Assembly: GCF_001522545.3 (NCBI RefSeq)
Contig: NC_031774.1
Location: forward strand, 20,240,749 to 20,304,748
DNA length: 64,000 bases
Source of the DNA: Parus major
Taxonomy: Eukaryota; Chordata; Aves; Passeriformes; Paridae
Direction: 5' to 3'
The position numbers and the translations under genes are program-made. The notes under the pieces are model-generated. The model searched no databases and had not been told where the DNA came from. It was given only the letters and a program-made list of their open reading frames with translations. Shown one piece after another: positions 39,301 to 48,868 of the stretch. How positions within the stretch are numbered: position 1 is the stretch's first letter; each line of letters starts with the position of its first letter.

Positions 39301-40552
39301 TTTTTAATGTGGGAGCCTCTATATTTTTCATGTTGTTCTTCCTTTACACTGAAACAAACAAAAGATATGAAAACTTAAATATGAATCCCTTATGTGGGCA
39401 AAGTACATATTTAAATGGGCAGTAATTCTCTTATACTGTCAGAAGACAAAGGCTTATAATTTTCTTTCATATAATTCCTTTTAAATTGTGAGAATGCCAT
39501 CATGATCTTTAAAGGGCAGAAGAGAAAGGGCTGGGGAGAAGCACATAATTCCAGTGCTATATCCCAGCACTGAAATGGATTGCTGCCAACTGTAAACATA
39601 CTTAATTCATGTCTTGTTATAAGAGAAGATGAAGGCCAGTTGTTAGATACATTTATGGTACCATACAAACGTTGGCAACGTTTTATAGTGCTGTCACATT
39701 CAGAAAAGTGATAACAGAAAATATGACATTTAATACAATTGCTCCCTTCCTATCTACAGAGAAATATCTCAACCACTTTTAACAGTAATTTTCTGATTCT
39801 CTGAACTTTGCATAGCAAATATCAGTACTGGAGAGTAAAGTCTGTTGTACTAAGCTTCTTCTCCTGAAATCATCCACACTACTGTGAACTAAGTTGTGAA
39901 AATAGTTCTGTGAGCAGAATAGTGGGATGGGGGCTGGCAGGGAGCAGTGAACATTAAGAAAGCATGGTCTGATAACTCCAAGTGGTGAAACATCTGTACT
40001 TCCACAATACATAGAACAGAGAGAAAAACTACACAATGATTCCTGAATTTGAACAGTCATTTAAAATTTCAAAATGTATGAAAATGTCTAACAGTATTTT
40101 ACAGAGATTCTAGCTAAGTATAAACAATGTCCTTTTTTTTCCTTCCGCAGTTTCAAATTATAACTTAAATTAACAATGCGTAGGAATTGTCACAGTTTGA
40201 CCAATTCCACAAATGACAAAAGTATACACAATTCATCTGTGTAACTCTTGGTCACCATTTAAGGCCAATACACAGAAAAAGAAAACTGTGTTGGTTTTGG
40301 CTGGAGTAGAGTTTATTTTCTTCCAAGTGGTTGGTATGGGGCTGTGTTTTGGATTTGTGCAGAACAAAGGCTTGCTAATACAGAGATGCTTTTGTTATTG
40401 CTGAGCAGCACTTGCACAGTTTCAAGGCCTTTTCTGCTTCTCCTGATCCAGGAGGCTGCGGATGCAAAAGGAGCAGGGACGGGACACAGCTGGGACAGGG
40501 AACTCCAACAGACCACAGGGATATTCCAGATCATTTGGTGTCATGCTCAGAA

Positions 40553-40558
40553 TATAAA
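40553..40558 (+). promoter_or_regulatory. LTR TATA box
   Basis: TATAAA lies within the LTR at the position expected for the U3 core promoter, upstream of the AATAAA signal at 40618. Activity cannot be judged from sequence. Confidence 0.5.
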
Positions 40559-40617
40559 TCTGGGGAAAGAGGAAGGTAGTGAGGGGGATGTTTGGAGTGA
40601 TAGTGTTTGTTTTCCCC

Positions 40618-40623
40618 AATAAA
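40618..40623 (+). promoter_or_regulatory. LTR polyadenylation signal
   Basis: AATAAA sits about 60 bases downstream of the LTR TATA box, a normal arrangement for the R region of a retroviral LTR. Confidence 0.5.
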
Positions 40624-40865
40624 CATTGCATGTGATGGGGCCTAGCTTTCATGGGTATGGCTGAACACCTGCCCACAGGAACAGTGAATTAATACTTTGT
40701 GTTAATTTACTTGGGAGAACAGCTTCTGCTTTACCTATTAACTTGTTTTTATATCAACACACAAGTTTATTCTCTTTTACTCTTCTAAATCTCTCCCACA
40801 TCCCCTTATGTAGGGTTTAGTTACCAGCTGGAGCTAAATCACAACCCAAACAAGCAAAAAAATGC

Positions 40866-40889
40866 AAACAACAACAACAACAACAACAA
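40866..40889. repeat. (AAC)n microsatellite
   Basis: Seven consecutive AAC units are embedded in an A/C-rich stretch that begins shortly after the solo LTR ends. Confidence 0.9.
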
Positions 40890-42817
40890 AAACCCAGCCA
40901 AGAAAAAACAAATGAATTGCCATCACCTGATGTTAATGACCATTGACCATAACTACTCACTTCTAAATGAATCTTCTGTTTAAGGAATGCGTGTTTTTTG
41001 TGCTGGTGCCTTCAAGTTTTATTAAATATAACAACAGAAAAATCGGCAGCATCTCTGATTATATGATGTAATGCCACAGAAATCCCTAGTAAAACATGTA
41101 TTATAAAATACGTAAGACCTTCACAGACCAACACACTTCAGGATGATCTGAAAATTCCCAATAGAATTTTTTAATTAAATCAGTGTTTCTTTTCTTCAGC
41201 CTAAAAAAATAATTTGTTAACCATAGTTTGGAAACTACAAATCTACTTCCTTTCTGCCAGGATCAAACTATTTATTCTAATTTTGCTCTAGGAACAATAA
41301 TTATGTTACTATATCTATATATAATGCATAGCCAGGACTGTACTCTAATGGACAGTCTCTCTTTAATGGGAAAAACAAAATATTGCATCAGTCAGAGGAA
41401 AAAGTAGCCTCCAACTTGCCCCTCCCATGTAATACTGGACAAAATTGCTCCATAAGAAAAGTTCTCTACTCCATTGGAATTTGTGTTTTTCCCTCGAGTG
41501 ATTTAGAGGTACCTACTGTATAGAAAAGACATTTCACCATAAAAAAAAGGTTAATCTTGATATTAATTTAGATTATGAAAATTCAATAAAATAATCTGGA
41601 TTTTTTGGCAGATTAGCATTTTTCAGGATAAAATATTCTGCTAAAAAGGTCTAGAAATTATCCATGAATATGAGCAAATGCATTTTTTGAATAACAACAT
41701 TACCGTGTTTTTGTGAGCAAAAGCAACATGATGCTTTTTTAATAACATAATCATTTAATTAAATTAAGATTAATTTTAATTTAATGCTTTTAACTTGAGA
41801 GTTGCAGTATTTTCTGCAGGCCACATAAACAGTTGAAGAAGATGAGAGCCTATACAGCTTTTCTTGTCTTTCTTCCAAGGTAACCGTGAATTCAATTTCA
41901 ATAAGCAAATCCATACAACATATGGTCAGAAATGTGCCATTTCTTTCATTAACTCATACTCTCAGAAATGTTGTGATGGTGGGCTACTCCCTTGACTCTG
42001 TAATATGGAGTTTCATTTCAATGCAAACTTGCATCTCACATCAAATGTCTCATTAAGCGTACATGATTCATAATTTTGATTACCATTTTAATAATCACCA
42101 GCTCTTGATATAAATTACTGTTCCAATAGCAGGATAAACCAGCAGTTAGCTATACTAAAAATTTCACTCATAATTTTGAAATCTGTTTCATCATCCTGCT
42201 TCTGACGCATCTGTTTGTGCCCTCAGATGGAAATTCACTAACATTACCAGACGTAATGATTGTACAAGCTTCATTTTTCATATGGACCATCCCTTGTCCT
42301 TTCTGTGAAATAGGTTTGCTTACATTGCATACTCCCTTCCATTTATGTTCTCCTTTCTTTCTGCCCTTCACAGTTCTCAAATCTCTTTTCCAGTGTGAAT
42401 GGAGTGACTTTTCCAGCCTTTTTTAGTAGAGCTCAAATACAGTCCCACTTGAGCACGAGTTCAGTATTTTACAACAGGCAGCCCAACTCTGCACAAAGGT
42501 TATTGTCTCTTCTGAAAACTGCACTGCATCCCTTGCATCTCAACAAAAAAATATCCCTGGGAAGACATAATAAAACATTGTGCATCAAAAAAAAAATATT
42601 TAGCAGCAGAAAAGTGACTTTTTCTTAATGGACAATGTGTAACTAAAATCCATGATTTCATTACTGAATGAAAAGTACTTTTTGACTTTCATTAGTACTG
42701 TTTTAGCAAATGCAACTCACTGCAAAGTATCTTCAGAAACCTGCTAATCTTGACAAGTTTCTTTTTCATATAATTCGCTTTAAAATCAAATAACTTGCTA
42801 AAAAAATCCTCTTTTAT

Positions 42818-42820
<3 letters not shown>

Positions 42821-42847
<27 letters not shown>
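42821..42847. repeat. Poly-T tract
   Basis: Twenty-seven consecutive T residues. No retroposed body, nearby TTTATT signal or flanking duplication was found to make it a poly-A tail of a minus-strand retrocopy. Confidence 0.95.
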
Positions 42848-42852
<5 letters not shown>

Positions 42853-43342
42853 GTACAGGCAGGCAAAAGGAAAAGAAAAAAAACAAGCCACATACATGAT
42901 ACATAGAACTCAGCAATGAATAATATTCTTATTGATGTCCCAGTTAAAAATACTCACTTGGGAGCAAACACTGATAAAAGACTGCAGGACATAAACTGCA
43001 CCAAACTATTCATACATTGTATTTGACATGATAGTCACCAGTTTGACATATGATTGGCAATAGGAAGGAAAAAAATACAAAAGAGGGAAATAAGGAAAGG
43101 AGCAACTAACACATTTTTATGACGGTCAATTATTTTAATAAGAAGACACAAAATAATTATTAGAGAGGGTTTTTAAGATATTACCAGAAAAGCCAGAGGA
43201 GATATGTGGTTGCTAAAGAGTGTTTTCCATGTTTGACAAAAACACCAAACCACAAGTTCAATGTCTGACTTAAGAAATATTTTTTTCACAGCTTACAAAC
43301 TTTCCCAGTTTGGATAAAGTGCAAAGTATTTAGACTTAAGAG

Positions 43343-43395
43343 ATTGGACCCCAACTCCATTTCAATACAAGGCAAAGATTCTATTGAAAACAATA
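43343..43395. repeat. Possible old amniote repeat fragment
   Basis: The block ATTGGACCCCAACTCCATTT followed by CAATACAAGGCAAAGATTCT and ATTGAAA resembles, by memory, the CCAACTCCATTGAAATCAATGG-type core of ancient palindromic amniote repeats. It is short and diverged. Confidence 0.25.
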
Positions 43396-44849
43396 TTTCT
43401 GTCAAGTTTAAATATTCTGAAAGACCTTAATCAAGATTTCTTCTCCTTCAGAGCATTCACAATTTGGTTTTTTACAGGGAGACTAAGAACTGTGTTCTAA
43501 AGTCTGTATTACAAATATAAGTACAGACCATTGAAATGTTTCAATGATTGTGGAATTAGGAAAGAGGCACATCCAAGAACAAAATTGACAGTTGTTAAAA
43601 GTCTTATTTTGTGAGTAGACACTTTAACTTCCAGATTAAATACTCTGCATTACATGAATGTACTCTTTATCTCATTATGTACCTAAGTTCATGAAAACAT
43701 TAGAGTCACTGTGGATGAATCACTTCTGTTCAGCTGTGACATCAATTAAGTTAGGCTGAGTGGGGCAACAGCTTCTTTGCTTGAGGTTAAAATGGTTGCA
43801 AAACATCCATTCTAAATAAAATTGGCAACATTAATGTCATTAGAGACTACTTTTATTTAGTGCTTCTTTTATTTCAATGTTTAAAACTAATAAATGCAAA
43901 AGAAGAATTTGAAATACTAATGAAAAACATATGGCACAATATTTGTTTGTGACAGAAGTGATGCTTAATTAATCTCCTATTACTCATTATTAACAGTATA
44001 AAACACTTGTAAAATGACATGGATTTTGATAAAAAAGCATGCCCTTAGAAATGAAACAGCAAGATAATTAATCTAGATCAGAAAAAGTCACTTCAGTCTG
44101 CAAATATTCACCTCAGGATTCAATCTTCACAGTGCAAATAGTTTTACAGATACCTGTACTTACAGATACAATTACTTAAACATGTCATGGTACTTAAGTA
44201 GGAACCTACTTTTTAATTTCATTCAAAAGAAGTTGAAACCTGCCTTTAGTGAAACAATAACAAAATGCCCCTATGACTGTATCTTTCTTTTTTCCACCCT
44301 AACAACCTCCTTGCTACAACTTTCCACCTAACAACAGAAGAAACATGTAGGTAACGCTCTTCCCCTCCGCTGTCAGTGCAAACTGCTGCATGGAAGGATG
44401 CAGTGTGTTTTAACTCAAACCCACACAACCTACAGTAAACTGCTTCTGAGATTCACTGAAAAATCTATCCTATGGCCCAAGAGATGAAACGACAGAGAGT
44501 GGTCAAAAATACAGTTTAAAGCAGAAACACCTTAACTGAAGTCCCTGTTTGTTTCTGCAGCAATCACTTGGCCATCATCCACTTGTCTTTATGATCTAGT
44601 AATAACTTTGGTTGAGCATTATACACCATATGATAACTACATAGAGCGCAACATTAAAAATGTATTAGACTTCACAACCACATATATTCTTTACATATTC
44701 GCTTATTATTTAAGTTACCTAAATAACAATGTACAAAAATGATATCATTTACATGGAATGATTTTAAACAATCAATGATAAATTAATATTATTTTAAATA
44801 ATTAATATTAGTTGATAATGCTATAGAAAATAATTTGCACATGATTGAG

Positions 44850-45235
44850 AGATCCACAGAATAACCTTAAAAGTTAAAAGGGATCCACAAGGATCAGGTC
44901 CAACTCCTGGCCCTGCACAGGACACCCTAAGAGTCACACCACATGCCTGACAGCATTGTCCAAACACTTCTGGAACTCTGTCAGGTTGGTGATGTGGCCA
45001 CCTTATAGTTCCAGTGCCCAGACACCCTCTAGATGGAAAACATTTTCCTGATATTCAACCTAAACCTCCCCTGACACAGTTTATCATGTTCAGAGAGAAC
45101 AGATGAGTTTCTCCCCCTCTGATTTCCCTTGTGAGGAAGCTTCAGGCTACAATAAGGTCTCCCCTCAGCCTCCGTTTCTCCAGGCTGAATGGACCAAGTG
45201 ATCTCAACCTCCTCTTATTTTCCCCTCCAGGCCCT
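44850..45235 (-). mobile_element. CR1 LINE, 3' fragment
   Basis: The plus strand is the complement of a CR1 3' region. It runs from the 3' end (ATCCACAGAATAACC, then GGATCCACAAGGATCAGGTC and CAACTCCTGGCCCTGCACAG) through GATGGAAAACATTTTCCTGA to TCTCCCCTCAGCCTCCGTTT and CTCCAGGCTGAATGGACC. These are typical antisense CR1 landmarks covering the 3' UTR and the end of ORF2. It is 5'-truncated and interrupted by stops. The frame at 45131-45400 on the plus strand is antisense to the element and not a gene. Confidence 0.88.
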
Positions 45236-45964
45236 TCAACATCATTCACCAAGTTACCAGCCACTAAAAGTGATCTCCGATACACAGGGCAAGAACATCA
45301 ATTAGTTGACACCACATCACTTATTGTTAATACTACTTTGCATAGCTTTTTCTCTTCAAAACTGTTTTGGCATTATGCAATATGTTTGATTAATACTTGA
45401 GGGATTCAGACCTGCAAGCAAATGTCATGCAACAAACCCTGTTTAATTCAGACACAATAAAAGTAATGTATTAGACATTGTGTGCAGTAAATAAGTTTCA
45501 TTCTTCAAGGTGACGTGTTGTACTTGTTCTAAGGTTTGATATGCAATGATACAGTTACCAAAGCAAGTACACATTATGATTTTCATACCGGTACACTTCA
45601 AATAAGTGCTATAATGCCACATGACACAAAGCTTTATTTTAGTCCCACTTAAAAACAATGCATTATTAATTGCAATACATTTTAATAACAGCTAAAAATA
45701 TCACTCGAGTAAAATCACTACAGTCAATAAGCAAGGATTATTTCCACCAGCTTTAAAAAATATCTATTATCTCATGAAACTCAGTGCATAGAGATATAAA
45801 ATTCAGTACAGTTATATACAAATGTGACACTTATCTTTGGTATATGGAGGAAATTATAATGCACAAGAGAGGTAGCCAGGAGTGAGTTGTCTCTTGATAG
45901 ACAAAGCTTAACGTCACAGAGCTAACACATATTATAATGATATAAAAATAACAATAGTTCCTAT
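45236..45964. other. Anonymous AT-rich non-coding sequence
   Basis: Nothing recognisable lies between the CR1 fragment and the MIR-like SINE. Confidence 0.55.
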
Positions 45965-46190
45965 TGCTATGATGTATTTTATCTCTGCAGCTCAGAGTGC
46001 TTCACAGGCACTAATTGAAACAATATCCCTGCAAGGTGGGTACATTTTAGCATCTGAGTTCTACAAATTGGAAAATGAAGGCACAAATAATTAAAACAGC
46101 TTGCCCCAGGTCACAGAGCAAGCCATCAGCTAAACCAGAAACACAACTTTCTTTTCAAACTGAAGTTCCCAGGTTTAATTCCTCTTTAAT
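45965..46190 (-). mobile_element. MIR-like SINE (ancient tRNA-derived amniote SINE)
   Basis: The plus strand reads as the complement of a MIR consensus. A CTCAGAGTGCTTCACAGGCA block comes first, then CCCTGCAAGGTGGGTAC, CAAATTGGAAAATGAAGGCA and AACAGCTTGCCCCAGGTCAC, then AGAGCAAGCCATCAGCTAAAC. These correspond in order to the tail, the 'GAGGTAGGTA', 'TGAGGAAACTGAGGC' and 'CTTGCCCAAGGTCAC' landmarks of MIR read in reverse. The order and spacing make this a firm recognition despite divergence. The element is very old (shared across amniotes) and has no coding capacity. Confidence 0.75.
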
Positions 46191-46345
46191 CCTGTGTGCA
46201 CAATGGTAATAAAAAATAAAACTCCTAACTAAGGAGGAGAACCTACTTCTGTCATTGAAATCATTAGCAGTACTGCTGCTTTCATTGGTGGAAGTTCAAT
46301 TGCATCATCAAACAATACCAAAGCTGTGCTAACATCTTAACACAT

Positions 46346-46580
46346 AAGATGGGTAGCCTCCAGATGGCTTCTGAAAGCCTCCTAAGAGGGAGACTCCATG
46401 ACTTCCTTTTCCAGCTTTTCAATCAATTCCAGTACTTCAGCCTATCCCAGTTTCTGATGTTCGTAGGAAACTTTCTGTGCTCCAGTTTGTGCCACTTGCC
46501 TCTGGTCCATTTACTGGGCAATGCTGAAAAGAGCATATCTCTGTCTTCTTTACAGTCTCCTTTAAGGTATTAATCTACAT
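46346..46580 (-). mobile_element. CR1 LINE, diverged internal 3' fragment
   Basis: The complement of a CR1 ORF2/3' UTR junction region is visible: GAGACTCCATGACTTCC, TTCAGCCTATCCCAGTTTCT, CTGTGCTCCAGTTTGTGCCA followed by CTTGCCTCTGGTCCA, and ACTGGGCAATGCTGAAAAGA. The same landmarks occur in better shape at 49050-49160. The copy is more diverged than the other CR1s here and lacks a clear 3' terminus. The frame at 46349-46573 on the plus strand is antisense to it. Confidence 0.75.
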
Positions 46581-48868
46581 TAATAAATTTCCCTCCTGAC
46601 GTTTGTGTTCTCTAGGATAAAACTCTCTCAGCCTTGGATCATTTTACCCTTTTTTTTTCCTTGGGAAATGGGTGCATGAATAATCTAAAACTTAAAACTG
46701 TAGAGGCAGAGGAGTAGACCCCAGATCCAAGGATAAAGCAATTAGGCATATAATATATTTTAGAAATAATTAAATGCCCAAGCAATTCCAATTATCTGAA
46801 TGCAAGCTTTTTACACAATATCAGTCACCCCCACTATTTCCACCAGTCATTAGATTATTCAATCTAACTTCCTCTAATATTCTACATGACAGCAGAGCAG
46901 CTGTCTACCACATATTAAGCAGAAGATTTATTCTGTTTGTAGAATGGAACAGGTTATTATTATTTTATAGTCACTTTCAAAAAATGTTCATAGGAATATT
47001 TATTTCAAAGGCTTCTAATGTTGTGCTAATAGAAACTTGGTTTTGTCTTCTCACAACCATATTTTCTTCACATGTTCACTACAAAAATAATAGACGTTCT
47101 TGTTAAAAACATAAAAAAATAGGAATATTTTTGATAAAGTTAAAATCGAAGCCTTGTGCAATTTTTGGTTGAGTCATCTTTTATTTATCCTGAGAAACAA
47201 AATTATGCGTACAACCCAGCTGCTGTCTTGAAGCATATGCTTTAATATACAAGTAAACACAGGGTACATTGGATTTTTCTTTTCTAAATAAAATATTTTA
47301 GAAGTAGTTAAGAGGAAAAATCATCACAAGTGTCTTAAAGAAAATTATCATTGTAGATCATTGAAATTAGGGAAACAGGGGAGACTAAAGCACCTCTGCC
47401 TACAGAATATTTTCCTATGGTATAAAGTTGAGCTATTGAATCCTGATTATTCCAATCAGTTCTGATTATTTCAACTCCTACATGTCAAGCATCAGCAGTG
47501 CAGAGTGTAATGGGAATAGCACACAGCTGAAATCAAGAGACAGGACCAGAAAAACCCACCAAGCTATTTCTTCTCTACAAGGAAAAGCGTTAACTGTACT
47601 GGAAAACACAGAAGTGCCTGTAAACAGATATGCCCATTAAATCAGTTAGTCAGCAAGGTCCCTTTCAAAAGAGCAACATGGAAAACATCTTCTCAGGTTT
47701 TACTTAACTTTCTGTTCAAAGGATGGATGTTGAGCCTTAGGGATCAGCTGGTGACATGAAAATCTATCTTCCAAATCACTGGGGTGTTTTTCAGTAATGA
47801 GTTCCCACTTCCCTATCCCTGAAAGGCATGGCAAATAGAGTCATAGATCAAAGCAGCACATAGCTGGGTGAGTACAGCTATGGAAGCTGAAATGGCAAGG
47901 GCTGCTGTGTGGTAATGAAAAGGGCCATCACTAAAGATTTACTCTAGAATTCAAAACTGTCACTTTCAATTTGAAACAAGGGATCCATTAGCTTAGTGCA
48001 CTTTTTATTGTTATTGATTTGCAATCTTTTACTTTCTTTTAATTTCAAACTGTCATTGAGTGCATAACTGTTTTTTACTTCACGGAATAAGCCTTGATGA
48101 TTTTGCTTTCAAATAATTATTCTCAAACCACGTTTTCTTCCTGCATCAGCTTCTTAATGAGTTTCATTAATACAGGTTTCCATTTGCCTTAATTATATTT
48201 TTGGCAGATTTGCTTTTAGCAGTGTCTCACCTTACCACAGCAGTGTTTTGTCACATCCTCTGGTTAAGCCAGAGTGGCCCTGAACAATTACTTCTTCTAC
48301 TAAAGTGTGTGTGTGGGCAAGGGACTAAAGTGCATGGACACTTTTATTCATACCTGATAAAAAAAGCCAAACAACCTGCCATTTCCCCATCTAACTTACT
48401 TAAGTTCCAAGGAAATCAGCTATCTTTCCCCTTGGTAAGGAAAAACTATTCAAAACAATACAACTGAAAATGGCAGAAGAATTACAGAATTGCAAGACCC
48501 AAATATAAAAACTATGACAATAATCTGAGACGAAAGTTTTACTGAATTATATTTACACAGGATCCTACCAGAGAGCAGTAACTCTGATATTTGATCGACA
48601 CCTTTGGCCTGGTGCACTTAGCCAAACAAAACAATGCATATTTTTATCTCAATCTAGTGAAGGCCTCTTATAGACACTTAAATATATGTATATATATACA
48701 CCTTACAGCCTTCACTAGATCAGGATCATATCTCTGTGGAAGACTGAAGCCAAGGCCACTAAACCTTAACCAGAGAAACCAATTTAGCATGGCTTGAGAC
48801 AAAAATATAGACACTTTAAATGGGTTATGACCATTCACTAGCATTAATACTAGAATGACATTAATATA
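46581..48868. other. Anonymous AT-rich non-coding sequence
   Basis: No gene or confident repeat. The longest frame (46774-47106, plus, 110 codons) begins just after the CR1 fragment, has no recognisable family and is near chance length. The frame at 48201-48467 (88 codons) is likewise unrecognised. Confidence 0.5.

Larger units (their letters stand above)
28619..40286. other. Anonymous AT-rich non-coding sequence with microsatellites
   Basis: About 11.7 kb separates the two same-family solo LTRs. No retroviral gene remains, no host exon is recognised, and I could not identify interspersed repeats. Listed separately are the TA/CA microsatellite at 29881-29993, the TA run at 33049-33064, the G/T-rich tract at 36315-36396 and a possible splice-flanked segment at 32904-32963. 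All reading frames here are shorter than about 95 codons and have no recognisable features. Confidence 0.5.
40287..40848 (+). mobile_element. Endogenous retrovirus solo LTR, family B copy 2
   Basis: The segment begins TGTGTTGGTTTTGGCTGGAG and ends near GCTGGAGCTAAATCACAAC. It shares family landmarks with the copy at 28071: GGTATGGGGCTGTGTTTTGG, TTATTGCTGAGCAGCACTTG, AAGGCCTTTTCTGCTTCTCC, and ATATTCCAGATCATTTGGTG followed by CATGCTCAGAATATAAATC. Two LTR signals are visible: a TATA box (TATAAA, 40553-40558) and a polyadenylation signal (AATAAA, 40618-40623) about 60 bases downstream, as expected for U3 and R. Frames on both strands within it are not genes. It is a solo LTR, with an AAC repeat shortly after its 3' end. 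Confidence 0.87.
40890..44849. other. Anonymous AT-rich non-coding sequence
   Basis: No gene is recognised. A 27-base T run lies at 42821-42847 and a short possible old repeat at 43343-43395 (listed separately). The very AT-rich part around 41700-42160 and 43800-44060 has runs such as TTTAATTAAATTAAG and TTAATTAATC. Conservation cannot be judged from one genome. Confidence 0.5.

Noticed and set aside
40313..40676. Four overlapping frames of 63-92 codons on both strands.
   Set aside because: They are contained in the second solo LTR and reflect its higher GC content, not coding.
28071..40848. A provirus bounded by the two family B LTRs.
   Set aside because: The LTRs are visibly diverged from one another, the 11.7 kb between them has no gag, pol or env similarity, and the spacing exceeds a typical avian provirus. 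Two solo LTRs explain the data better.
42821..42847. Poly-T run as the poly-A tail of a minus-strand processed pseudogene.
   Set aside because: No TTTATT signal sits next to it, no coding-like sequence lies on its 3' flank in the window, and no flanking duplication was found.
46774..47106. A 110-codon plus-strand open frame.
   Set aside because: Chance-length, no recognisable family, and no adjoining exon-like signals.
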